62,580 bases of DNA from an uncultured Clostridium sp. GTDB lineage: Bacteria > Bacillota_I > Bacilli_A > RF39 > UBA660. Where the stretch lies: the NCBI GenBank assembly GCA_902493795.1, contig CABUQZ010000010.1:1-62580 (forward strand), given 5' to 3'. The translations under genes were made by a program, and so were the position numbers. Below the pieces are notes generated by a model. That model saw only the letters and a list, made by a program, of their open reading frames with translations. It was not told the origin of the DNA and did no database searches. Below, in pieces: positions 42,801 through 50,624 of this stretch; the stretch's first letter is position 1, and each line of letters opens with the position of its first letter.

Positions 42801-43691
42801 GGAACAATATCTTATTCAAATAACTATGGAACTAATGCAGACACTTATAATTACACTGTTAATGCTGCTGCAACAACAAATTACAATGCAGCAACAAAGA
42901 CATGTCAAGCAACAATTAATAAAGCTGATACAAACATAGTATGTTATGGTAACAGTTTAACTTACAATGGTTATGCACAAACTTTAGGTACTGCAAGAGC
43001 TGATAATGGTGCATCAATAAGCTATTCAAATCAAACTGCAACAACTGTAGGAACTCATAAATATTATGCAACATCTGCAGCAACAACTAATTACAATTCA
43101 AATACAAAAGAATGCACTGGAACAATAAGTTGTGGAACTGGTTATGAAGCTGATGGCTATGGTGGATGTAAATCTAAAAACGCACCACCAACTGTAGATT
43201 TACGTAGACTTCGTGGAGCAACAAAGGGTACAGGTTATTGTCAACCTGCAGATATAAATGAATCAATGTCTACAGTATGTACAACTTGTACAGGAAGTTC
43301 TTGTCCTTGTGTAATTCAAGCATTATATATTACACCACCAAGCGGTAAATCATTACAAAGTGTTAATGTTTCATTTAGTACTAATCCTGGGGAGCATACT
43401 GATTCGTCAAATGACTGGGATAATACAATGTCTACACCTACTTTCAAACAGCATACTTGGTTTTCTACTGATTACACTAAAAATGAGAAACATGGAGAAC
43501 TTGGAAGTGGAACTAAAAATAACTTTTTCTGGTCTGGTAGTACTTTAGTATTTAGATTTAGAAATGGGGTAGCAACTTATGGAACAACAATAACAGTAGA
43601 AGCTCATTATACTGATGGATCAAGTGGAACTTTCAATGAGTCTTATGATGTGGACTCAAGATGTTGCCGTTCATCTTCTAAATCTTGTTAA
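39813..43691 (+). CDS. giant protein with type IV prepilin N-terminus and six cysteine-paired MBG-like repeats
   Basis: 1292 residues. MKNKGFTLIEM is a class III signal: a short basic leader, cleavage between Gly5 and Phe6, and Glu at mature position 5, followed by the hydrophobic pilin helix. Then come a pilin-like head (to about 140), Ig-like modules (about 160-520), an MBG/YDG-type domain (about 605-686), six repeats of about 70 residues from Arg687 on (ITC...YNGxAQTLG...NAGxYTYTV...NC), and a cysteine-rich C-terminal domain. Each repeat has two Cys placed to pair. Normal pilins have 120-200 residues, so this is probably a surface adhesin mounted through a pilus-like base. Pilus assembly genes are not in the window. 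Confidence 0.8.
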   Translation: MKNKGFTLIEMLGVVIIIGIIAIIAFNTFTGNLKGFREDFYSNTERTAAESGKEFFNDNRRFRPDSILTAQKVSIGTLTQNNYVNDIDDYNGDACSDDSYVIIIKESKDDYLYHTCLVCPEDNYDNTNDPLCDPSWLDPSTISYGLRTLPTLYIYKGISRDKLREQLTIPISIIKKNAKGEVLKEVRGNGIDDVPTILPKNIDVVNPDKVGTYSVEYVYTDAANEKQKQTTNVIVYENDAPRTNITYENIVARDLDGNTTTEAGSYSSGQWVQKMTIKFTANPVKDPESKVARYQWNKNGKWQDICTEVASNGSCTREITTEMNEVISFRTVDTKGNISASTNPLTIRIDNTKPTCTLKKTGTMGDNNWYVSDVTISFDVNNDLVPSNGDHNAISQVKISNITKMPGNVLRTSSNNNKIHNTDTTNVEYRGYVEDKAGNFYVCKTTFKRDTTPPVCTVTGDADLKCTDSNGVVSYYWGKDRNAARSTFTTIATTNTFTKTDKPHVPGVHYLQAYDVAGNRSSGTNVTYTAVALPTTGGNCNSLIYNGGTQTLAHAVTGYTYLNNTGKNANIYTVTAVLSSRYVWANNTIDNKTFNCSISRRNLNVRADNKSKIYLENNPTLTHSYSNNVSGEIPGFSGALTTTATKNSNVGRYPIKKGTLNITNNGNFLVSNYNYIFTEGTLTINKRTPVITCSPYSGLIYNGSAQTLGSATVDSGGALTYSNNSGINAGSYTYTVYAAATSNYTSGSKNCTGTIAKKDATITCNTASKPYNGSSQTFGNATVDSGGRITYSSNSGTNAGNYTYTVSAAATPNYNAASKNCPATITRIDPTITCRPNSLTYNGYAQTLGSATSNSGGTMSYQNNSGTDAGSYTYKATTAITTNYNAKTVNCTGTINKAAPSITCRPNSLTYNGYAQTLGSGSANSGGTITYKNNSGTNAGKHTYTVNVAAKGNYTSGSKNCDVTIAKKNATITCLSSTKTYNGWQQSFGNASVDSGGTISYSNNYGTNADTYNYTVNAAATTNYNAATKTCQATINKADTNIVCYGNSLTYNGYAQTLGTARADNGASISYSNQTATTVGTHKYYATSAATTNYNSNTKECTGTISCGTGYEADGYGGCKSKNAPPTVDLRRLRGATKGTGYCQPADINESMSTVCTTCTGSSCPCVIQALYITPPSGKSLQSVNVSFSTNPGEHTDSSNDWDNTMSTPTFKQHTWFSTDYTKNEKHGELGSGTKNNFFWSGSTLVFRFRNGVATYGTTITVEAHYTDGSSGTFNESYDVDSRCCRSSSKSC
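41871..43140 (+). repeat. six in-frame repeats of about 210 bases (MBG-like)
   Basis: Each unit encodes about 70 residues starting with xITC and ending with a Cys followed by xxTIxK. Units 3 and 4 share the start ITCRPNSLTYNGYAQTLGS. The paralogue downstream has only three such units in the same place. Confidence 0.85.
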
Positions 43692-43716
43692 AAAGTTATT
43701 AATATAATTAAAATTT

Positions 43717-43743
43717 AAAAAGCCTTTTTAGGCTTTTTTTTTG
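43717..43743 (+). terminator. intrinsic terminator after the first prepilin-like gene
   Basis: AAAAAGCC and GGCTTTTT pair around TTTTTA, followed by T. The terminator after the second copy has nearly the same sequence. Confidence 0.85.
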
Positions 43744-43760
43744 TTAATTTATTTTATGTA

Positions 43761-43769
43761 TGGTATAAT
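43761..43769 (+). promoter_or_regulatory. extended -10 promoter for the second prepilin-like gene
   Basis: TGGTATAAT, about 75 bases before ATG 43843. A terminator lies immediately upstream, so this copy has its own transcript. Confidence 0.55.
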
Positions 43770-43842
43770 GTATTTATAATAGAGTGATTAGATTTATATA
43801 ATATGGTTTTACTATTTTATATGTTGTAATATGAGGTGCTAT

Positions 43843-46800
43843 ATGAAGAATAAGGGATTTACATTAATTGAAATGATAGGTGTTGTAATTATTATCGGTA
43901 TCATTGCAATAATTGCTTTTAATACTTTTACTGGTAATTTAAAAGGATTTAGAGATGATTTTTATCAAAATGCTGAAAGAACAGCAGCTGAATCAGGAAA
44001 AGAATTCTTTAACGATAACAGAAGGTTTAGACCTGATTCAATATTAACTGCACAGAAAGTATCAATAGGTACTTTAGCAAAGAATAATTATATAAATACT
44101 ATTGAGGATTATAATGGTAATGCATGTAGTGATGATAGCTATGTAATAATTATCAAGGAAAATAAAGATGACTATTTATATCATACTTGTTTAGTGTGCC
44201 CTGAAGATGGTTATGACAATACAAACGATCCATTATGTGACCCATCATGGTTTGATCCTAGTACAGTTTCATATGGACTAAGAACTTTGCCAACTCTATA
44301 TGTCTATAAAGGAACATCAAGAGATAAGTTAAGAGAACTTCTTACAATTCCTATTTCAATTATAAAGAAGAATGGAAAAGGTGAGATTTTAAAAGAAGTT
44401 GGTGGAAATGGTGTAGATGACGTTCCAACAATACTTCCAAAAAACATTGATGTTGTTAATCCAGATAAAGTAGGAACTTATTCTGTAGAATATGTGTATA
44501 TAGATGCAGCAAATGAAAAGCAAAAGCAAACAACAAACGTAATTGTGTATGAAAATGATGCTCCTAAAACAGTTGTTTCTTATGAAAATATAGTAGCAGC
44601 TGATTTAGATGGTAATACAACAACTGAAGGTGGAAGTTATTCATCAGGTCAATGGGTACAGAAAATGACAATAAAGTTCAATGCAAATCCTATTAAAGAT
44701 CCAGATTCAAAAGTTGCGAGATACCAGTGGAATAAAAATGGTAAATGGCAAGATATATGTACAGAGATAAAAAGTGATGGATCATGTACAATAGATATAG
44801 AAACTGAGATGAACGAAGTAATAAACTTTAGAACAGTAGATACAAAAGGAAACATAAGTGCCTCAACTAATCCATTAACAATAAGAATAGATAATACAAA
44901 ACCTAGTTGTACGCTTAAGAAAACTGGTAAAATGGGAGATAATAGTTGGTATGTTGATGATGTTACAATTTCATTTGATGTAAATAGTGACTTAGTACCA
45001 TCTAATGGGGATCATAATGCAATAAGTCAGGTAAAAATAAGTAATATTACTAAGATGCCTGGTAACTTGTTAAGAACATCATCAAATAATGATATAGTTC
45101 ATAGGGAAGATACAACTAATGTAGAATATCGTGGTTATGTAGAAGATAGAGCAGGAAACTTCTATGTGTGTGAAACATCATTTAAAAAAGATGAAACACC
45201 ACCTGTATGTACAGTAACAGGAGACGCTGATTTAAAATGTACAGATAGTAATGGAGTAGTAAGTTATTATTGGGGAAGGAATGAAAATGCAGTAAGAAGT
45301 TCATTTACACAAATTGATAAGACAAATGAGTTTAAAAAAACAGATAAACCTCATGTACCTGGAGTATACTATTTACAAGCATATGATGTAGCAGGAAATA
45401 GGTCTTCTGGAACAAATGTTACTTATAAAGCAGCAACTTTACCAACAACAGGTGATAATTGTAACTCATTAATATATAATGGAGGAACTCAAACACTTGC
45501 TCATGCTGCAACAGGATATACATATTTAAATAATAGTGGAAAGAATGCAAAAGAATATACAGTAACAGCTGTATTATCATCAAGATATGTGTGGGAAGAT
45601 AATACACTAGCGAATAAGACATTTAATTGTAGTATAGGAAAGAGAGATTTAAATGTAAAAGCAGATAACAAGTCTAGAAAATATAGAGAGGACAATCCAA
45701 CTTTAACTCATTCTTATAGTAATAATGTAAGTGGAGAAATTCCTGGATTTAGTGGAGCTTTAACAACAACAGCTACAAAAGAAAGCGATGTAGGAAAATA
45801 TCCAATTAAAAAAGGAACTTTAAATATAAAAAATAATGAAAATTTCTTAGTATCAAATTACAATTATAAATTTACTGAAGGAACATTAACAATAAATAAG
45901 AGAACTCCAGATATTACTTGTAGTCCATATACTACATTAGTATATAATGGAAAAGCTCAAAAGCTTGGAACTGCAACATCAGATAGTGGAGTAACTCCTA
46001 CTTATAAAAATATTACTGCAATTGATGCTGGGCCTCATAAATATACTGCAAATGTTGTAGAAAATAAAAATTATACAGCAGGAAGTGAAGAATGTGAGGC
46101 TGAAATTAAAAAAGCTAACGCGACAATAACTTGTCCAGTAATATCTCGTCCTTATAATGGTACTTCTCAATCATTTACAGGAGCAACAGTAACTGGTGGT
46201 GGTCACATAACTTATAAAGATAATTATGGAACTGATGCTAAAAAATATCCTTATACAGTTAAAGCAGCTGCTTCAGATAATTATAAAGAAGCAACAACGA
46301 CATGCGAAGCAACAATTACAAAAATTGATCCAACTATGAAATGTTATCCTAATGATAATTTAATATATGATGGTAATTCTAAAAATTTAGGTACTGCTAC
46401 AACTAATAGTGGCGGATCAATAAGCTATTCAAGTCAAACTGCAACAACTGTAGGAACTCATAAATATTATGCAACATCTGCAGAAACAACTAATTACAAA
46501 AAGAAAACAAAAGAATGTACTGCAACAATAAATTGTGGTAGTGGTTATGAAGCTGATGGAAGTGGTGGATGTAAATCTAAAAACGCACCGCCAACTTTAT
46601 CTTTACGTAGACTTCGTGGAGCAACAAAGGGTACAGGTTATTGTCAACCTGCAGATATAAATGATGTAATGGATGATGTATGTAAATCAACGTGTACTGG
46701 ATCAAAATGTCCTTGTGTAATTCAAGCATTATATATTTCTCCTCCGAGTGGTCGTGAATTTAAAAAAGTAGAAGTAATATTCGATAAAGCTCCAAGTGGT

Positions 46801-47091
46801 CATTCAAAGGAAAAAAACATATGGGAATCTTCTGTCAATAGTAAAGTTACTTTCAAATCACATACCTATTTTTCTCAAACTGCTTCAAAAAATCAAAGTA
46901 ATGGTGAAGTTGGATCTGGAACTAATGATAATTTCTTCTTCCTAAGTGATGGAAAGACAATTGTATTAAGATTTAGAAATGATAGAAGTGACGGAAGAAC
47001 TGTAACTGTAAATGTAACTTATTCAGATGGTTCAACTGGAACTACAGCAAAAAGTTATGGTACAACAACAACAAATTGTAAATCTAGCTAA
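43843..47091 (+). CDS. giant prepilin-type protein, second copy with three MBG-like repeats
   Basis: 1082 residues, a tandem paralogue of the previous large gene. The first 686 residues are collinear and very similar (same MKNKGFTLIEM leader, pilin-like part, Ig modules and MBG domain). The repeat block starts at Arg687 in both, but here has three units, more acidic and Lys-rich than those of copy one. The cysteine-rich C-terminal domain is conserved to LRRLRGATKGTGYCQPADIN and then diverges. An in-frame ATG 12 bases upstream overlaps GAGGTG, so ATG 43843 is the start. Probably the same kind of adhesin, with a different length and surface charge. Confidence 0.8.
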   Translation: MKNKGFTLIEMIGVVIIIGIIAIIAFNTFTGNLKGFRDDFYQNAERTAAESGKEFFNDNRRFRPDSILTAQKVSIGTLAKNNYINTIEDYNGNACSDDSYVIIIKENKDDYLYHTCLVCPEDGYDNTNDPLCDPSWFDPSTVSYGLRTLPTLYVYKGTSRDKLRELLTIPISIIKKNGKGEILKEVGGNGVDDVPTILPKNIDVVNPDKVGTYSVEYVYIDAANEKQKQTTNVIVYENDAPKTVVSYENIVAADLDGNTTTEGGSYSSGQWVQKMTIKFNANPIKDPDSKVARYQWNKNGKWQDICTEIKSDGSCTIDIETEMNEVINFRTVDTKGNISASTNPLTIRIDNTKPSCTLKKTGKMGDNSWYVDDVTISFDVNSDLVPSNGDHNAISQVKISNITKMPGNLLRTSSNNDIVHREDTTNVEYRGYVEDRAGNFYVCETSFKKDETPPVCTVTGDADLKCTDSNGVVSYYWGRNENAVRSSFTQIDKTNEFKKTDKPHVPGVYYLQAYDVAGNRSSGTNVTYKAATLPTTGDNCNSLIYNGGTQTLAHAATGYTYLNNSGKNAKEYTVTAVLSSRYVWEDNTLANKTFNCSIGKRDLNVKADNKSRKYREDNPTLTHSYSNNVSGEIPGFSGALTTTATKESDVGKYPIKKGTLNIKNNENFLVSNYNYKFTEGTLTINKRTPDITCSPYTTLVYNGKAQKLGTATSDSGVTPTYKNITAIDAGPHKYTANVVENKNYTAGSEECEAEIKKANATITCPVISRPYNGTSQSFTGATVTGGGHITYKDNYGTDAKKYPYTVKAAASDNYKEATTTCEATITKIDPTMKCYPNDNLIYDGNSKNLGTATTNSGGSISYSSQTATTVGTHKYYATSAETTNYKKKTKECTATINCGSGYEADGSGGCKSKNAPPTLSLRRLRGATKGTGYCQPADINDVMDDVCKSTCTGSKCPCVIQALYISPPSGREFKKVEVIFDKAPSGHSKEKNIWESSVNSKVTFKSHTYFSQTASKNQSNGEVGSGTNDNFFFLSDGKTIVLRFRNDRSDGRTVTVNVTYSDGSTGTTAKSYGTTTTNCKSS

Positions 47092-47105
47092 TTGTTAATA
47101 ATACT

Positions 47106-47130
47106 AAAAGCCTTTTTAGGCTTTTTTTTG
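47106..47130 (+). terminator. intrinsic terminator after the second prepilin-like gene
   Basis: AAAAGCC and GGCTTTT pair around TTTTTA, then T. It closely matches the terminator of the first copy, so the duplication included the 3' end. Confidence 0.85.
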
Positions 47131-47146
47131 TTAAATATAACAAATG

Positions 47147-47155
47147 TGGTATAAT
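47147..47155 (+). promoter_or_regulatory. extended -10 promoter for the small ABC operon
   Basis: TGGTATAAT lies 17 bases before the ATG at 47173, leaving a very short leader with AGAGG. Confidence 0.6.
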
Positions 47156-47172
47156 AACTTTAAGAGGTTTAT

Positions 47173-47880
47173 ATGAGCATATTGGAATGTATTAATATTA
47201 ATAAAGACTTTGGACGTGTAATTGGGGTAAAAAATATTAGTTTTAAACTGACTAAAGGAAAAGTAGTAGGACTCTTAGGAAAAAATAATTCTGGAAAAAC
47301 AACTATATTTAGACTAATAAACCAGTTAATACCACTTGATAGTGGAGAAATACTTTTAGACGGAAAAAAATTAGATATAGAAGCTAAGAATAGAATATCT
47401 TACTTACCACAAGTTAATTTCTTAGATGATAGATTAACAGTAGAAGATTTAATAGAACTATATAAATATTTCTTTAAAAACTTTGATGAAGAAAAAAATA
47501 AAAAACTATTAAAAAAATTTAAAATAGACTTAAAAACCAAAATATATAAATTAGATAATAAAACACAAGATAGATTACAACTAATATTTATAATATCTAG
47601 AAATGTTGATTTATATATATTAGATGAACCAGTAAAAAGCGAAAATGAAAAGGAAAGAAAAGAAATACTAGATATAGTATTTTCAAATATAGATAAAGAA
47701 AGTACTATATTAATATCATCAAATACATTAGATGATATATATAAATACTTAGATCAAATAATTTATCTAGATAAAGGAAAAATAATAATTAATAAAGAAA
47801 TAAAAGATTTAAATAATAAAGATAAAGATGAAATAATAAAAAGACTGGGGGAAACATCTTGTGACAAAGAAACTATTTAA
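47173..47880 (+). CDS. ABC transporter ATP-binding protein with degenerate signature
   Basis: 235 residues. Walker A GKNNSGKTT (36-44), Q-loop near Gln80 (YLPQ) and Walker B LYILDEP (147-153) are present. The signature, normally LSGGMKQR, reads LDNKTQDR (127-134), and the switch position has Asn184 (SSNTLDD) rather than His. The ATPase may be slow or need its permease to work. The order ATPase-permease-lipoprotein resembles small bacteriocin- or lantibiotic-type exporters (YtrB/CcmA-like), but no peptide gene is seen. It overlaps the permease gene by 20 bases. Confidence 0.8.
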   Translation: MSILECININKDFGRVIGVKNISFKLTKGKVVGLLGKNNSGKTTIFRLINQLIPLDSGEILLDGKKLDIEAKNRISYLPQVNFLDDRLTVEDLIELYKYFFKNFDEEKNKKLLKKFKIDLKTKIYKLDNKTQDRLQLIFIISRNVDLYILDEPVKSENEKERKEILDIVFSNIDKESTILISSNTLDDIYKYLDQIIYLDKGKIIINKEIKDLNNKDKDEIIKRLGETSCDKETI

Positions 47881-48568
47881 GTATGACTTTTTAAATCTAA
47901 ATAAAGGGTTATTATTAGTATATTTAGTAACATTTATAAGTACTTTAGTAGTATTAATATTTTCTTCTTCTAATAGTGATTTTGGAATAGCTTTAAGAGC
48001 AGTATTTAAAGATTTCTCTTTAATATCAATATTTTTAAGTTTAGTAGTACCTTATATAATGTGTATTATAAGATTAAAGAAGAGTTTATATAAAAGTGAA
48101 GCATATTTTTCAAATGCTTTACCACTTAAAAGAGATAAATTATTTACTTGTAAAATGTTATCTAGTGCTGCTACTTTGTTAATATCATGGCTTGTTGGTG
48201 GCTTTTGTTTTATTTGTTCGTTTTCTGGTACTGGACTTGTTGCTACTTTAACAAAGTTATTTAGTGATACTACTACTTTTGGAGTTGCAATAGATGTTGT
48301 TATTCATATAGTTTTACTATTATCGCTATCATTTATGATCTTAGTAACTGGACTTACTTTAGGACATAAATTTGTAAGTAAAAAAGGCTTATTTGCAACG
48401 TTTTTTGTATTTATTATGTTAACAATATTAACACTAGTATTTATCTTTGTTTTGGAGCCTTTAAAGCTTAATACATATCCATTTATGGATTTATCTATAT
48501 TAGTAATTAATTTTATATTATTTTTACTTAATAGAGATTTATATAATAAAGGAATTAATTTAGAATAG
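47861..48568 (+). CDS. ABC-2-type permease
   Basis: 235 residues with six hydrophobic segments and a short basic N-terminus (MTKKLFKYDFLNLNKG) typical of ABC-2 membrane subunits. The start is GTG at 47861 with GGGGGAAA upstream, inside the ATPase gene, so the two subunits are translationally coupled. The substrate is not visible from the sequence. Confidence 0.75.
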   Translation: MTKKLFKYDFLNLNKGLLLVYLVTFISTLVVLIFSSSNSDFGIALRAVFKDFSLISIFLSLVVPYIMCIIRLKKSLYKSEAYFSNALPLKRDKLFTCKMLSSAATLLISWLVGGFCFICSFSGTGLVATLTKLFSDTTTFGVAIDVVIHIVLLLSLSFMILVTGLTLGHKFVSKKGLFATFFVFIMLTILTLVFIFVLEPLKLNTYPFMDLSILVINFILFLLNRDLYNKGINLE

Positions 48569-48576
48569 GAGAGGTT

Positions 48577-48957
48577 ATGAAAAAAATATTTTTTGTTTTC
48601 ATTTTTTCAATTTTTATAATTACTGGATGTAGTGAAAGAACTACTATTAAAGTAGTGGGGTACAAAAATATAAGTTCAAGTTTAAAAGAAGAAATTATGT
48701 ATGAATGGTATGAAGAAGAACCAAATAAAATGATTAAAACTACTTATACCTATACTTATAGTAATGCAAGTAGAGGAACTTATGATGAACAATTAATTGA
48801 ATGTGATAATTATAAAAGAAAAGGTACAATGTATAAGTGTTCTGTTGAAAAATCTAGTGGAAATGTAATTGTTAAGAAATCTATTTCTAAAGATGAAGAA
48901 ATGACTATGGAACAAGCAAAAGATAAATTAAGTCAAAATGGTTATATTTTAGAGTAA
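48577..48957 (+). CDS. small lipoprotein, unknown
   Basis: 126 residues. The signal peptide ends in the lipobox IITGC (Cys18). The rest is a small beta-rich domain not recognised, ending in MEQAKDKLSQNGYILE. It follows the permease by 8 bases with GGAGAGG, so it is the third gene of the operon and may be a substrate-linked or immunity lipoprotein; that is inference. Its last 28 codons and terminator are duplicated 1.5 kb downstream. Confidence 0.7.
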   Translation: MKKIFFVFIFSIFIITGCSERTTIKVVGYKNISSSLKEEIMYEWYEEEPNKMIKTTYTYTYSNASRGTYDEQLIECDNYKRKGTMYKCSVEKSSGNVIVKKSISKDEEMTMEQAKDKLSQNGYILE

Positions 48958-48989
48958 AGCTAATATAATTATATTGGCTTTTTTATTTA
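48873..48989 (+). repeat. 117-bp direct repeat, left copy (3' end of lipoprotein gene and its terminator)
   Basis: It matches 50368-50484 at 114 of 117 positions. It contains the last codons of the lipoprotein gene and the terminator AAGCTAATATAA/TTATATTGGCTT (48957-48980) with T-run. Confidence 0.9.
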
Positions 48990-49042
48990 GAAAGTTATCT
49001 TTTTGTATTATTTATAGATTGAATTCATAAGAAATCACACAA

Positions 49043-49064
49043 AAATCACTCTTTCGAGTGATTT
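49043..49064 (-). terminator. intrinsic terminator for the DUF2806 gene
   Basis: AAATCACTC and GAGTGATTT pair around TTTC. The A-run on the plus strand gives the T-run on the minus strand, downstream of the DUF2806 gene. Confidence 0.65.
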
Positions 49065-49197
49065 GTATTTTTAAGTTTGTGATTTTTCAAGCAGAATTAT
49101 CTAATGCTGTTGTCGAAGATATTTAAAATTTTTCACTTTATAATTATTTGATAATAAAATATCAATCTCTAACATTTTATTAAAATAATACTTATTA

Positions 49198-50142
49198 TTA
49201 ATCTATTTCTTTTGTATCTGATAATGAATAAATGGTGTGATCTTTGTTTTGTGTCTTTGATAATATACAACTATAAGTCATTTTTGGGATATTATATTTA
49301 TGTTTAATTTTTGATAAATACTCTAAATTAATTTCATTACTAACTATATTTTCTAATTCACATCCACATTTTGTTAAAAGACATACATGAAGATGTGGTT
49401 TGGTATCCAAAAAATCTATGAGATAGTTTTTATATTCATAACTATTTTTTCCTGATATTGTTAGGATAGTGCTATTTATTAAACCTGCTTCTTCAAGTAA
49501 AATTATTTCATCTAATTTTATATCAAAACTTTCTAATATTTTTTTATCTGAAATAATAAATGAATTATTATTTGCTTTTATAGATAATTTTGCTATTTTA
49601 GTAAAAATCGTAGCTTCTTTTTGCGATAAATTAGATAAAATTCCAAGAAGTCTTTTTGAATATGTTCCAGGTTGTTTTATTTCTCCTGCCAATATTTTAC
49701 CAAAAATGAATTGTAAGTCTTCAGTATAAATTTTTCTACCTTTATCAAAAAAGTTATTTTTCCAATCTTCATCTATTTCTTCATTTATTTCATTTTTATC
49801 ATTTTCTAATTCATTATATGCAAAGTCAGCTATTCTTTTAATATTTTCATTTTCATTAAATAATCTTTTTACTTCGTTTACAATTAATGATTTAATTTCT
49901 TGATTAGAAATATCATTACAGTTTATCTTAATTTTTCCATCTAAAAATTCAATTTCTCCATTAAAGTTGGCTTCTTTGGCTGCGTTAGTTAATGTCTTTA
50001 TTCTATATGCTTCAGCATCTGCTAATTTTTTAATTTTTCTTGGTTCGTATACTGTTCCAATGGCACCACTAATCATTTCTATAAGTTTAGTGGTAGGTTT
50101 TTCAAGACCAAAAAGATTCTTTATTTCTCGTTTATTATCCAT
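49198..50142 (-). CDS. DUF2806 domain protein
   Basis: 314 residues. The N-terminal KPTTKLIEMISGAIGTVYEPRK with a following helix of Ala/Glu residues, and the central IDEDWKNNFFDKGRKI, QFIFGKILAGEIKQPGTYS and RLLGILSNLS blocks, match DUF2806. Members are soluble, of unknown function, and often occur among accessory or phage-related genes. A good GGAGGT site and a TATAAT box precede it on the minus strand. It is the only gene between the two copies of a 117-bp direct repeat and is oriented against its neighbours, which suggests it was inserted. Confidence 0.78.
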   Translation of the reverse strand: MDNKREIKNLFGLEKPTTKLIEMISGAIGTVYEPRKIKKLADAEAYRIKTLTNAAKEANFNGEIEFLDGKIKINCNDISNQEIKSLIVNEVKRLFNENENIKRIADFAYNELENDKNEINEEIDEDWKNNFFDKGRKIYTEDLQFIFGKILAGEIKQPGTYSKRLLGILSNLSQKEATIFTKIAKLSIKANNNSFIISDKKILESFDIKLDEIILLEEAGLINSTILTISGKNSYEYKNYLIDFLDTKPHLHVCLLTKCGCELENIVSNEINLEYLSKIKHKYNIPKMTYSCILSKTQNKDHTIYSLSDTKEID

Positions 50143-50624
50143 TTTATTACCTCCGTATATATCAGTTAACTATTATACAATAAAAACTTCTTAAAATCAT
50201 TAATTTAGTATTGTTAAGTTTTATTATTAAAAGAAAATTCTTGACTATTTATATTATTGAAGAATGAAATAAAATATATTTTTTAAGGTAAGTAATAACA
50301 TATGGTTTTTAAAATTTTTTTTAATAATTTGAATAAATTATGCTTTTTAAATTAATAGAAATCAATATAAGAAATCTATTTTTAAAGATGAAGAAATGAC
50401 TATGGAACAAGCAAAAAATAAATTAAGTCAAAATGGTTATATTTTAGAATAAAGCTAATATAATTATATTGGCTTTTTTATTTAATTTTAAATTTTTACA
50501 AATTTTTTTTAAATAAATTAGGTATTTTATGTTGCTAAAATTTTATATTTGTTATATAATATGCGTGACTTTTTAAAAAAAGGGGAAAGTTAATTTATAA
50601 TTTTATAGTGGAGTTGAGGTTAAT
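50143..50624. other. intergenic stretch with gene remnant
   Basis: Besides the right-hand 117-bp repeat it is plain AT-rich sequence. A TATATAAT box near 50555 and GAGTTGAGG before 50625 probably serve the sugar transferase gene. No other gene seen. Confidence 0.6.
50368..50484 (+). repeat. 117-bp direct repeat, right copy (remnant of the lipoprotein gene end)
   Basis: It keeps the final 27 codons of the lipoprotein (ending KLSQNGYILE and TAA) and the same terminator, but no upstream part of the gene. It is therefore a truncated duplicate. Confidence 0.9.

Noticed and set aside
41871..43140. Regularly spaced repeats as a CRISPR array
   Set aside because: The units are about 210 bases long, coding and in frame, and vary at third positions. 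There are no spacers or cas genes.
49021..49180. Small RNA gene between lipoprotein and DUF2806 genes
   Set aside because: The only structure is a terminator hairpin placed correctly for the DUF2806 gene; no promoter pointing into the interval is seen.
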